Source: Plantago major (taxonomy: Eukaryota > Streptophyta > Magnoliopsida > Lamiales > Plantaginaceae). From it: 64,000 nt of DNA. Positions 34,505 to 46,526 of this stretch are shown piece after piece (the first letter of the stretch is position 1; every line of letters begins with the position of its first letter). The stretch lies in assembly GCA_026545765.1 (NCBI GenBank), contig CM048839.1, positions 90,424,914 to 90,488,913 of the forward strand. Direction: 5' to 3'. The translations under genes were made by a program, and so were the position numbers. The notes under the pieces were generated by a model. The model saw only the letters and a list, made by a program, of their open reading frames with translations. It searched no databases and was not told the DNA's origin.

Positions 34505-37500
34505 TCATTCCTTTAGAAACTCCAAATTACCATATTTCAGGCAATCTTCAGTGTATTCATTCAGAATGGTCCTCACCCTCATTTCACAATCTCTGGAGGC
34601 AACACATCTCTCTTTATAGGGTTTGTCAGTAAGTCCTGTGGTTATTCCCTTGATCCACAGAAACTTCCCCCATTTCCAGTAGTGAAACAACTGTTCTTCA
34701 GTGGGCTTGTAATAATCATATATCTCTCTGAGATATTCCATGTCACCTTCAAATTCCTCTTTGGTCATGTAGAATGACTCAAAGGGCTCCACTTGCAGTT
34801 TGTTCCTTTTTCCAGATTCATCTTCAAGTATGTGCACATCCTCTGGCCTGATGTAAGGGCATTCTTTGGAGAGATCATGTCTAGCATTCTGTCTGACTTC
34901 AACTTCAAAGTCAAGCCAGGTCTTGATTATCTCAGAAGGCATCACTTTTGATCTTTTGCCTTTCTTTCTCCATGCCATCAGTTGTTGGTAAACTGGTTCT
35001 GGAATCCCATTTCCATTTGCAAGCAAGTACTTGAGTTCCATTATCCAATACCCATTCTTGTGAACTTTGATGCAGTTCCAGGCAGAGGGCTAATCATTGC
35101 TAGTCTTCATGTATTCTATTCTAGCATCCTCAGGCCTTGGAGGAAGGGTTCTTCCAAACTTGATGTCTTTGTCCCTCTTCCTTCTCTGTTTGGAATTCAG
35201 GCCCTTTTCTGAGGGGTCATTGGAGGATCCACCTTTCTGGATGCACTTGGTTTCTCCAGAACGTTTTCTAGCCTGGAGAGGCTTTGCAGCTATAGGAGCA
35301 GAAGAGTTGATTCTCTTGTGATGAGTTTCCATGTGCTCATCATCATCATCATCGTATTTCTCAAAGGTTTCAGTACCTTTGCAGCTTTCTGGAGAAATTT
35401 TTCTTCTCTTTTCAGAGATTTCTCCTTCTTCTTCTTCAAAAACTCCCTTTCTTTTGTCACTCGAGCTCTTGGAAGCTGGAGGTGGCAAGGCAGTTGTTTG
35501 AGAGGTCTTTGTCTGGGACCTTGTTGTTACTCTTTCCAGAGTAAGGGGTTGTTCCTGGTACATCTTTTCCTTACCCTTTCCTTTGGGCTTAGCTTGTTTC
35601 TGTACCTTATGGAATACCTTCTCTTCCCTCTTAGTCATAAGGACTGATCAAAACGAGCTACGAGACTAACATAAGAGTCAGAGAGAGACTCAAAGTTCCT
35701 TTGCATCAGAGAGTAGTTGTTGGTGAGTCTTCTAAGCTCACTTCTGAGGTCTTCATTCTGTTGATAAAGTCATGTCTCTCTGTTTGTTAAAGTAGAGACC
35801 TCAGCAACCACTGTCTGTATCTTGGTGGAAGTTGTGTCAACAAGGTTGTATGCTTTCTGAGCAGCCCTGCTATCTGAGTCTTAGACTAATCCCAGATCTT
35901 TTTGAGAAAGTACTAAGTTGCTGGTTCTCTGAGCAATCACCTCAGCAAACTTAGTGAAGTTTTGTGGCACAGACTTAGTTACTTCCTTGTTTTGAGCCTC
36001 TAGTTCCTTCCTTATTCTGAGCATTTCTTTGAACCTGTTCTCTGTGTCAGCTGTGGGAGTAGGAACTTCTGGAAAGTTTGTGGGAGCCAGAATGTGTTTC
36101 TTCAGATAGGGAATATCAGAGAATTTAACTTTCGAGGGGGTATTTCCTTCTGGCTCACTCAGGAAATCATCATCTTCATCTTCTTCATCCCCGAATCCAG
36201 TGACCATTTCTTGCTTGGATCTCTTTTGCTTTCCAGAAGATGATTCGATTTCCTTTTGCTGCTTGAGTGCCTCAGTGTCCTCAGCTTCTATTTCCTCAGC
36301 AAATAGTTGGGCATCAAGTCTTATGCGCTTTTGTTCAGCAAGGGCTTCTGCCTCCTTGTGATTTAGGTCATCAATCTTATGCAGATTGGCCTGTATGTTA
36401 GCAATCTGGTTTTCCTGTGCCAGATGCAACGAATTTGCCTCTTCCACCGTCTCTTGTAGATTTGCAAGAGTTTGTGAAGTTTCTAGGACTTTCTGGGCCA
36501 CGAAATCATCTTGTCTGGCGTCAGAATCCTTTTTCTGAGATGGTGAGGGCTTGGATGATCTATGAGGAGATGGGGAGGGTGAGTTTTTCCTTTCTGAAGG
36601 CTTTTCTGCGACAGAGTTTTTCTTTCATCTAGTTATCCCTCTAGCACCAGATGGTGCATCATCATCCTCATCATTCTTCGGATCATCTTTCTTTTTAGAA
36701 TACTTAGGAGACTTGGGCATCTTTACGTCGTTTTCATCCGTCTCCTCATCGGAGTCTAGATCAATGAGATCATTAATTCTAATGGTCTTGTTGTCCACTG
36801 CCTCTTGCTCAGCAGGAGCAGATGTGAAAGTAGGTGGGCGGTTAGGATTGGATGCAAGCTTTATCCTTGTACTTTGACTCTGATTCTGAAAGTCTTTCAT
36901 AAGTAGGTCTTTAACTTTGTCAACGAATCTCATGTCCACTAAGGTTGAGAATTCATATCTTTCGGTGGGAAACAAAGTGTTGACATAGCTTTCTAGTTGT
37001 TCGGCCCATACTTTGCTGACAAAATTGTTCAGAAGTTTGGCCAATGCCATGATGTCCATTCTTCTGAGCTTTTGCCATTTCTTGTAGGCTTTTATCATGG
37101 CAGGGAGGGCAATTATTTTGAACAGATCTAGAAGACCTTCACCAGTGATCGTTGCCCTTTTAGGATTCTCGACAGGGATCTCTGATTGAGCCTGAAAGAC
37201 AAGTTAGGCTTTGATCAGATACCAAAACCTTCATTAGGAATCTGAGTTTTGGTGGATTCAAGTTTCTGAGTTACATGTGTCACAACAACAGGCTCATCTT
37301 TCTGAATCTTTGAGACATCAGTGTCCTCAGATTCTTTAACTTGAGAAGGAGCTTTGGTGGCCTCCTTTTCTTCTTTGTCTTTCTGAGCCTGAGAATTAGA
37401 AAGGATACTTAACTTAGGAAGTCTTAATGAAAGATGCTTCTTTTGGTAGTGAGAATGAGTGTTAAGTACCTCTGCAGAAAGAGGCTCAAACACTTGCTTC

Positions 37501-39679
37501 TGAGAGACTTTGGGACTCTCTGGCATCTTTTCTGATGATGGCTTTGAAGCCTCATCAACTTTCTCTGCTTGAGGGGACTTTGATGTCTCAGCCTCAGCAA
37601 CTTCTACTTCTTCATGAGCCTGAAAGTAGAGTTTGTTAAATACTTTTGAAGAGATATTTTTCAGAGAATTGAACATGTTATAGATCTTTCTGATGACTAC
37701 CTTCACAACAGAAGGCTCATGTTCAAATTTGTCAGAGTCTTGAATAGACTCTTCCTTCTCCTTTGGTGAATTTGGCTTTTCACCATCTCTTTTCTCAGTT
37801 TGAGCCTATAAGAAACAAGTATAGATTATGAGTACTATGTTAAACACCAAATTCTGAAACGTGGCTCTCAGAAAATCAATATACATGTGCGACTGGCTCG
37901 ATTTCCATGGGCTCTGAGGTTGAAGGAACCTCTTTTTCAGTTTCTGAGGCAAGTGTTTCAGCCTCCTCTGGGATTCTTGTTTCTTGAATGGCCTGTAATG
38001 AAGATAAGTGTCATAAGGTTACAAGACGACATACACAGAAAGTTTCTCACATGTAGAGAATTAAACCATTCATATACCTGAGCAATGTCAGACTGAGTGG
38101 TTTCTGGAACATGTGGTCGGTCTGTCAGTTGATCGACTTGTTCCATGACTATATCTTCAAAGGAAGTTTCAGGCACTTCGAGCCTTTCCACTGAGTGAAC
38201 TATCCCTTGATGTTCTTGGAATACTTCTTCCACTACAGTGTTGTGTTCCACAACGTCATCTTTCTGGCGCATCTCTACAATTTCTTTGTGGTCGTTGCGG
38301 TTGTTGTTTTTGTGGAGATCTGGATCTTGATGGGGATGCATCATTGGGGTTTTGTTGTTGTAAATCCCCTAGAACTTTCATAACAGTTGCATCAACATCC
38401 AGTACTAGGTCATCAGACAAATCCTTCAGAGAGGATGGTCCTAGTAAGGTGTTTTATCCGCATCTGGTTGCTATTTCATCAACCATTGATGCAGGAGTAT
38501 CTCCAGCTATCACATCCTCTTCCGAGGAGGAGCCCATGTGTAGGTCTGCTAGTTCCGCAGCAGGGGCCTCCTTGGTTTCATCTACCCTCTTGTCAGCAAG
38601 AGTGGTATCTCCATTAGCAGGAGATGTGGTCTGTGTAGGGACTGAGATTTCTTCAGCAACATGTTCAGAGAGAACTGTTTGGTCACTGCTCTCTGAGGCG
38701 TTAGTCTTCTTTCTGCCTCCAGTTCCACGTCTCTTTGAGGGTACTAATGGTGCTTCAAAGACTCCTTCTGATGCCCATTTCTTTTGTCTATTATCGAAAT
38801 TAAGTCTACACACGAAATCACCGTATGCAACTTGAACTTTTTCTCTGAGCACTACACCAAAGTTCTCCAGAATGTAATAGATCTTCAGACCGAAATAAAT
38901 GGTCATCAGAGGTTCAGCATGACCACGGATGATTGTGGCTTCGAAGGACTTGATGTTATCAGCAAACTTCTTCCAGATATACCTCCCCCAGTTGAAGGGA
39001 GTTGTCCTTTCGCTCAAGGTGTACATATGGGTAAGAGTACCCCATATCTCCAGAGACACCTTGTCATCCCCTCCTTTGCTGCACTCAAAACATCTGTGCA
39101 AGATCGTAAAAGCCGCCCAGGTTCGAGGACATGTCATGCACGCATGTTCACAATGTCGAATGTTTCAGGAACATCCACGCTGTCCTCATTTTCTGGAGCC
39201 ATGTTATTTAAATAGAAGTCGTCAATGGCCTCCTTGGACACGTCTATCTGATGTTCACCACCAGAGTTTGGAAGTCCAAACAATTGACAGAAGGTTTCTT
39301 CGTCAAAACATATCTCTATGTCTTGAACCTTCGAAGTAATTGACATCCTTTCGGAGCCAATCTCGGTTTTCACCGCGGAATTATTGCAGAATTCCAAAAC
39401 ATCCATATAGGATGTGAAAGAGGGTTTCATAGAACATAACTGCTTGATTCCTACTTTTTAAAGTAGTTCAAGTCCTCTTCTCACTTCTGCTTGGTTGAGT
39501 GAAGCTCCAAGTAGGTATTCATCAACTAGTACTCCTCCCCAGAGTACCTTGGGTCTGGTATTCCACATACTTGGGTTGAAAATTCCAGTTACCTTCTTTT
39601 CCTTGATGGTAATGGTTTGCTTTGCAGCAGTACCAGAAGATTAAACTTGGGATTTTGATGCTTCTGTTTTGGGTGCCAT
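34505..39679 (-). pseudogene. Env-position gene of C: six exons, five small phase-0 introns
   Basis: Starts MAPKTEASKSQV at 39679. Exon 1 has DVLEFCNNSAV, FCQLFGLPNSGG and PFNWGRYIWKKFADNIKSFE, homologous to B. Exons 2-5 are 36, 35, 50 and 38 codons. Exon 6 (37191 down) has YKKWQKLRRMDIMALAKLL, then an acidic segment, a long coiled-coil-like region (TLANLQETVEEANSLHLAQE), a basic region (KPKGKGKEKM) and a globular-looking end with EPFESFYMTKEEFEGDMEYL. In exon 6 one frame runs nearly unbroken from 37191 to 34505 apart from a few stops (e.g. after GARGITR and LGLV). Stops and shifts in exon 1 (TAA at 39641, another near 39460, shifts near 39137 and 38454) make it non-functional. The protein would exceed 1400 residues. 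No membrane segment was seen. Confidence 0.8.
37192..38077 (-). other. Intron cluster in env-position gene of C
   Basis: Introns (high to low): 37993-38077 (85 bp), 37806-37884 (79), 37620-37700 (81), 37389-37469 (81) and 37192-37274 (83). All are GT-AG and phase 0. Exons between are 108, 105, 150 and 114 bases. The positions correspond one-to-one with those of B; the first donor lies in DIAQ|GT and the last in GTAACTCAGAAAC in both elements. Confidence 0.85.
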
Positions 39680-40610
39680 CTCTTTAGTATTTATATAGAA
39701 ATATGGAATATAGAGATGAGAATCGTAGTCGGAATCGACAAGCATTTCTTTGCAGAAATTCTTAGTAGAGATTCAGACGGATTAGAGAGTTTTTGCAGAG
39801 AAGATTAGGTATGTTTTTGCTATTTTCGTGCAAGTGATTTGTGGGATTAGGCAAAAGTATTTTTCTTCGCCAAATCCGACTTTATATAGCAATGCAAGTA
39901 CATGCGATACAGATGAATTATGTATGTATATTACCCACAGTTCTGCACAGGCGTGGTGAAAAGGCGTTATTGCATTTAATGCAAGTAGGGTCAGTTACTT
40001 GGTTACTGCGCGAGTGGGGTTAGTGGACGCATCTTGGCCGTTGAATTACAAGCGTTAATTTCTGAAGGGTTGAGATTGAGTCTCAGAGCAATTATATCAA
40101 TCAACACATGTAATTGTTCCCCCATCAATGTAATTTGTCACAACTCGCCTAAGTGTCTTTCAACTTCTCATAAACCAGTAACTAGTGGACAAAACTGGAT
40201 TCAGAAATCATTAATTGATCGTCCAGTACTTGTTTGAAATATTTCACAATAAAGGAAATTTTCAACACAAAAGAGATATTTGACTTCTTATAGGAATTGT
40301 CTTTTTGGTCAAACAATTCTTTTTGTGTTCCCCCTGACTTAGATGTCTCATGGTTTCTGAATACCCGTTTCAGAGACCTCTTCTAAGTGCCTTTTTCTAC
40401 AATGCCTTGGATATTTAAATACCCATTTCAAGTATCTTTCTGAAATAGCAAATTGTCAAAGTTTCTGACAACTGAGTTCCTGTCTCAGTAGTTTCTTCCT
40501 TTTCTTATGTATCTCTCAGAAACCTGTAGACTCTTTTAATGGTTACATGAGTTTCCGTCTCAGATACCAATTGACACCCTTGGAGCCTTTGATTGACTTA
40601 TCAATAGAAA
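39680..40610 (-). other. Spacer of C between protease fragment and env-position gene
   Basis: Non-coding. It shares with the B spacer a GGGGGAACACAAAA motif and CTGAGACGG/CTGAGAC stretches, plus a TATATAAA just before the ATG. It follows directly on the protease fragment, marking the pol deletion. Confidence 0.6.
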
Positions 40611-40613
40611 GTT

Positions 40614-41011
40614 TCATGGTGTGGCAGGTTCTTCATCAATCACATAGTGATTTCCTTCATGTTTTGCAATCAAGACTACTTTCCTTGAATCATTGTCAAC
40701 CAATTTAGATAGATTTGACTTGATCTTTACTGAGTACCCTTTGTCTGCCAATTGACTCATGCTTAGGAGATTATATTTCAATCTATCTACATGTAGTACT
40801 CCAGTGATTGTAAGAGCTCCAAGCTTCAGATCGCCAAAACCTATGGTTGGATTTTCATCTCCTCCAGAAAATATAATAATTGGTCCTTTATCACATTCTT
40901 TGTAGTTAACCAGATTTGCTTGTCTCATGTCATGTGTTTTCCACATCCACTATCGAAATGCCACTTCGGGTTCTTCCTCAGAGTGTTCTGCACAAAATAG
41001 GAAACATGGAG
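40614..41011 (-). pseudogene. Protease fragment of C (rest of pol missing)
   Basis: Reads KWHFDSG.GKHMT-like sequence at about 40930-40965 and then [20 protein letters not shown] and [18 protein letters not shown], equivalent to B pol residues up to the pre-integrase region. It ends at EEPATP, and spacer sequence follows within 20 bases. Integrase, RT and RNase H are deleted. Confidence 0.85.
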
Positions 41012-43517
41012 TCAGGCTCTCATTCCAACAATGGAGCCTTCTGGACTAAAGAATCTCCCTGTAGGAATCCATTTCTGAATGAACTTCCTTGGGGCATTCT
41101 TTTGTCTTACTGGAACATAAGGAGGAATTTTAGGTAAATTACTAGTGTCACTATCATTTAAAACTATTTTCCTTCTTGGAGTGTTCCTTGGTGCTCCTTT
41201 TGGTTCTTTCAGATACCTGTCAGGTTGCTGAGTCGACTTTTCAGCGAGCTCGGCTTTCCTTCTCAGATTCCTTCTATCCCTGGCATTCAGAGTGATCGTA
41301 GCCTGTTCTTTCTTCCATTTCTGACGATTGCTATGCACAATCCTGGCATTCATCCATCGTTCTTGCTCATGTTTATATTGCTGAGCAAGTATCTTTCCGA
41401 TGGCTTTGTAGCCAATGCCATTTCGAGCACCTTTTGCTTTCTGAGATCTTTTCTCAGCAGCTTCACTAGTCTCTGGATCATTATTTCTTCCAAAAAATGG
41501 TACATTGGGAAAATCGCCAGCTCCTGCAATTTTTCCTTTCCTTAACACTGTGGGTGATTGCACTTTTTAGTGCATGGTTTCTTTTCAGAAACCTTTTCCA
41601 CAATTTTCTTGGGAACTTGTTTTTCCCTCAAAGGTTTGGTCGCAACAGCTTTACCTTTGTCAGCAACCTTAGCTTTCTGACCAATGCTATAGGTTGTTTG
41701 GGAATCACTTTGTTGACCACTAACAAACGTCAACCTTTCAACACTCTTTTTCAGAGGAGTAGAATTGCTTGTTTGTGTGTTAAGCCCAAGTCCTCCCTTT
41801 TCTGAAGGATCTCTACTTCAGTGAGAGTGTCACTCGCTTTGGCATAGGATTGGAAAGATAATTATTTCTTCTTTAGTTCCTCATTCTCAGAAAGAAGGTT
41901 TTCACACTTCTTCTGGAGCAACTCCATAGCCTCAGAATGCAACTTTCTGGCCTCGTCTATCTGAGCCTTTAGGAATGCATTTCCTGCATCATTAGTGTCA
42001 AAAAGTCGTTGTAAATGTGAACACTCACTTTCAAGAGACTCTTTTTTTGTTTCAAGAATTTTGGTTCTAGATCGAGTAACCAAGAATTCTCTTTCATAAA
42101 GATCTAACTCCCTTCTGAGATGTTCTAGATCCTTGATTCCTTCCTCATCACTCTCATAATTAATGAACCATGAAATGTTGGTTACCTCATCATCAGCCAT
42201 AAGACATGGCTCAAGGTTAGAGTAATCTGGGTAGATTTCCTCAGCAACTCCACACATTTCATTCTTCCTTTGACCAAAGTCAAATACTTTGTGAGTGTAG
42301 GCACACAATTCTGGTGACGGTAGCTTCGACTCATCAGAATCGTCATCGTCAGAATCTGAATCAAGATCAAGTGCATCCAGTTGGATTTCGATCTTCTTTA
42401 TTTCTTCAGAAAGCATAGCTCTCTGGTTTCTCTTGAAGTTTCTCCTATCCTTTTTGTCACCTGTCTTGAGCATATTCAGAACAGGACAGTCCCATTTGAA
42501 GTGACCAGGTTTCTTACAATAGAAACATATATCGTTTTCGATTTCTGTAACCTCAGTACTTGATGCTTTCTGACCAGGTTTATTCAGAGAGTTGGTCAAT
42601 TTCATATTCTTGTACTGGTGATAGTTAGGGCCTAGATGCTTTTTCAGCTTCTCTTTGGCTTTTCTTCTCTCAATCGCCTTTCTAACGTATTTGCTCATTT
42701 GCTTTACTGCAAGAGCTTCTTCGTCAGTGGATTCTTTGGTATTCTTCTTCTCAGAAGTACCTTGTGTTACTAGAGCAACACTGTGAGCTTGTTGATCAGC
42801 TATTTGTCCTCTCCAGGAGGTTTCATAGTTGACAGTGGCTAGATGAGAGAATAATTCCGTTGGAGTGATATTTGGCATTCCTTGGTTGAAATAAAAGTAC
42901 TGAGTATGTTCCCAGTTGTGATTTGAACTCCTTACGATAGTCTTCACCTTTTCGGCGTTAGAATATCTTTCACTTTCACCAAGTGCAGCCATTTCACTAA
43001 TCAACGTTGTAAACCGAAAATCAAGTTGTTCAAGGGTTTCTGAAGGCCCTTGTTTAAAATTCTAGAATTTTAATTTCAAAACATCGAACTTGTTTTCCTT
43101 GGTTTTCTGAGAGCCGGCACAAATTTGTTCAACTAGTTGCCAGGCCTCTTTCGCCGTTTTTGCACACCACAGTTTACACTGTATGTGGTCTGGAGTAGAA
43201 CAAATAATGATGTTTCGAGCTTGACCATCCAGTCTATTTCTCTTGAAATCTTCCGATGTCCATAGATATCTGGGTTTTTCTTCCAAAGCTATCTGACCAG
43301 TAGCTCTCCCACTTGTAGAAGTTTCTGAAGTGGAGGTTCTTCTGGCAGAATCTTCATCTCTTCCATCAGTGACTATCTTTGCTTGTTGAATGACTATAGG
43401 GCCATTCTTTATAACTTCGATCATTTCATCACTGATGGCTTCTAGATGGAGCATCATATTGTTCCTCCATTTTTCATAGTTCTCTGGCTTGAGAACTGGA
43501 GCGTCACCTAAAGACAT
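41012..43517 (-). pseudogene. gag of C
   Basis: Starts MSLGDAPVLKPENYEKWRNN and is collinear with B gag: zinc knuckle CFYCKKPGHFKWDC, acidic DLDSDSDDDDSDESKL, coiled-coil region, basic end YKAIGKILAQQYKHEQERW, and a final GSIVGMRA plus TGA at about 41009. Stops at about 43060 (TAG, where B has a Gln codon) and 41862 (TAA), and a shift near 41740, break the frame. The capsid and nucleocapsid regions are otherwise well preserved. Confidence 0.88.
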
Positions 43518-43620
43518 CCTGCAAGATAACACTTAACAAACAAATCAAGTGCAGGGGTTAAGCGAATAGTGAGCACTTATCTAGGATCTAGGTTCAGTGC
43601 AGAAGGCTTGGGAACCTCCT

Positions 43621-43632
43621 GCTCTGATACCA
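43621..43632 (-). promoter_or_regulatory. Primer-binding site of C
   Basis: TGGTATCAGAGC on the minus strand, two bases inside the 5' LTR, complementary to the 3' end of plant initiator methionine tRNA, the usual Copia primer. Confidence 0.92.
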
Positions 43633-43634
43633 CT

Positions 43635-45141
43635 TGTTAGTTCAGATAACGGCAAAGTAAAAGACTAGAGGGGGGGGGGGGGGTTGAATAGACTTTTTAA
43701 ACTTTTGTCGATAAAACAGTTTCTCAGAAAGTTAGGTAACTTTCTGATACATATAATCAAAACAGCGGAAGTCTTTCTGATAAGTACACGTGCTCAACAA
43801 GCTAGTAAAGTGTGTAAATTACTTTGCAAGTAACTAAAGGCAGAAAGTAAATAACACAGTAGTTTTATAGTGGTATCTGAAGGTGGCGTAATCCTTCAAC
43901 TAATCCACTTCGGCCTTTCTCAGACCTAGAATCTACTAAGACAGATAATTGAGTTCACCTTACGAATATCTTCTCTCGATTCCTAAAAACACTAGGTTCC
44001 CAACCAAGTGTTCCCCCTGAGTTCTTCCCCGACTTTCCCAGCCAAGTACTTCCTCTACTCAGAATACCCTGAGTTATTCCCCGGCTTTCCCAGCCACATA
44101 CTTCCTCTACTCAGAACCTTTCTTGGAGTTATTCCTTAGTTTCCCAAACTAAGTACTTCCTCTACTCCACGCCTTTTCTGGTGTTGGTTAAGAAGAGTTT
44201 GTCAGATTGGTAGATTAATAACTTCCACAGTTATGTAATACTACCTTCTGGAACAAGAGTCACTTAACACACTTAGACAGTGTGTGGTGATATGTTCTTT
44301 TTTTACCCATGTCTATGTTCTTCGTTCAGGAGAATGAATATCTTAGCAAGTCGCAACAGTGCTTCAATTCAACTCCTTCACAACAAATATAGCTTGTTAA
44401 GGATCAGGACACTTAGAACTTTTGTGCTACTTAGAATCAATAACTTGGTCGCAACTGTAAGCTTTGAGTAAGTAGAGAAGGCTTGTATGCTTGAGTGTAG
44501 GATATGCAATTCAGTCGTTCAAGTGTGTGTTTTCAAGCATTCTAAGTGGTGATATTTATAGGTGAAAATCAAGTCGTTTGAATTACTATCCGTTAGGCTA
44601 TTGAGATTCAAACTACAAACAATCCGTTGATAGTACTGCAAAACTTTTGTCTCTTTGTTCAGAGATAAAGTTTTTGTTCAGCGAGTTCTGCAATGGCATT
44701 AAATACACTGTACTATCTTTGGTCCTGTTGTGCCAACGGAACTATGCACGCTGTCTGAGGCTGTGCACGTCGCTATCAGAATCTCCATGCCTTTCAGAAA
44801 CTAAGGAAAACATCGTTTCTTCCAGAAACATTGTTTTCACTAAGTTATCTTTTGCATATGGTTTCTGAGGCACAATTCCTTAGTCTTCGGTAATCTTGTG
44901 CAGTCTTCATATCTTCAGATAGTTGAGCTCTTTCTGCTGGATGCCTTCTTCTTGGTCTTCTTCAAAAATATAAAATTACATTCAGAGACCTAACATCCTA
45001 TACAAGATTTACTAGACTAATCATTCTAAGTATACTTCCTCTTTTACAATGTTCAAGTGAACCAAGAGTACTAGATACCTTTCTGAACTTAGGTAAGTCA
45101 TTATGGTGTACTGATCAAAACTAAACAGATATTTCCTAACA
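43635..45141 (-). repeat. 5' LTR of C
   Basis: Minus-strand start TGTTAGGAAATATCTG, end CTGAACTAACA. It is nearly identical to the 3' LTR and includes 14 G (plus strand) at 43670-43683. Confidence 0.93.
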
Positions 45142-45146
45142 GGTTT

Positions 45147-46523
45147 ATATCTGGAATAATAGATAACGATAGTTATAGCAAAGAGTCACACAAGTCACAT
45201 ATCTTATACCAAGGCGCAGTCAGCAAAGATACCCTGTGTAGACTATCGTCTAGCTCAAAGCTGTCACCAGTTGCTAGCTCAACATCATACCTCAGGCAAA
45301 ATATCAACCTATAGACACACCTGATACCTCCTAATCTAATGCAATGAATACGCATGTCTTGCGAAAACATAAACACACAAAACATCTTTCTCAAACAGCG
45401 CAGATATGAACAACAATCGCATAACCAACATAGATGCTAAAACTATTCAATAATATATAAACCAAATAATCAAAGATCCTGGCTAACCCTTGCACAAGTA
45501 AATTAGCCTGGCATAACTGAAAGTAAATAAATAGAAAACTGAAATGAAATCATGTTTGAAACAACTAAACCGTAAGAAGATGGCGAGTGTCGACCCTCTA
45601 CTTCTCCTCTTCGATTCCTCCTTGCTTGATAGGTCTTGATGGCTTCCTTGGTTGCTTGCTGACGGCTAGGGTTTTGAGGTTTCACTTCCCCGATGACTGG
45701 TTCTCTCTCAGGAGAGATGCTTTGTGAGCTGGTGTTGATTCTGAGACCCCTGAGGTCTTATTTATAGGTGAAATCTCGAGCTCAAACCGCCATTGGTGTA
45801 TAAGGAAGGTTTAGAAAGACAGGCCTTAGCCTGACAAGCCAGAAGAATTGACCATATAAAAAACAGGCGGTGCACTGCGGTCCATAGCTGATCGCAGTGA
45901 CCCTCTCTGCAGTCCACAGGTGACTGCAGAGTGCGATGTCTCTAGCTGCTGTCTATAAATATTCGTTCTTCAATTTCGGGCTTCATAACTTCGTTTCCTT
46001 GAAAAGTTGTCTTCTACAAAGTTGTAGCATCTTCAATTATCTTCGCATCGGTTAGTCGCATGACATGTTTTGACATCTTGAACTCCATGCAACAGTCAAT
46101 CCGGCGTATTCGCTTCCTTGTCCCGATTTGGCACAATTATGTTGTTTTGGTGCCTGAAATCGGACAAATCCTCAAAAATGCGATCATGATCTACAGAAAA
46201 CACACAAAGTTGGTAATTGACCATAAAACGATATAAATATTGAATCTACGGCAAAAAAAAGGGTCTAAAAGCTTGCTATATCGCACATTTCGTTGTCACA
46301 TCAGTTATCCTATAAATGTCACGGAATTAGGATTAGCACATGGCTATATAATCGTGCTAAGGATGTTGTTGAGGCATATATGAATTTTAGATGAATATTA
46401 AATGTGGTGTGTTATCGGTGGTTACATTAGGGGTTGAGGTATGATGAGTCGATTTTACATCGTCTCGTTTGGTCTTTTTTACCGTCTTATTATCATTCTC
46501 AAGTATAGTTTTTATGTGTTTTA
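45147..46523. other. Unclassified non-coding sequence, probably repeat-derived
   Basis: Lies between element C and the CACTA element, inside element A. No ORF with a known domain. Short GC-rich stretches (GGCGGTGCACTGCGGTCC, CTGCAGTCCACAGGTGACTG) and a degenerate GGCTAGGGTTTTGAG region recall LTR sequence of another family, but no ends were found. Confidence 0.4.
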
Positions 46524-46526
46524 TTA

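Larger units (their letters stand above)
32627..45141 (-). mobile_element. Sirevirus-like element C lacking integrase, RT and RNase H
   Basis: Flanked by GGTTT (32622-32626 and 45142-45146). On the minus strand: 5' LTR 43635-45141, primer site, gag, a protease fragment, then directly the spacer, a large env-position gene, the polypurine tract and 3' LTR 32627-34144. The LTRs are 1507 and 1518 bp and nearly identical. It is related to B but clearly diverged. Compared with B about 2.5-2.9 kb of pol is absent. Frames carry several stops. Confidence 0.93.
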
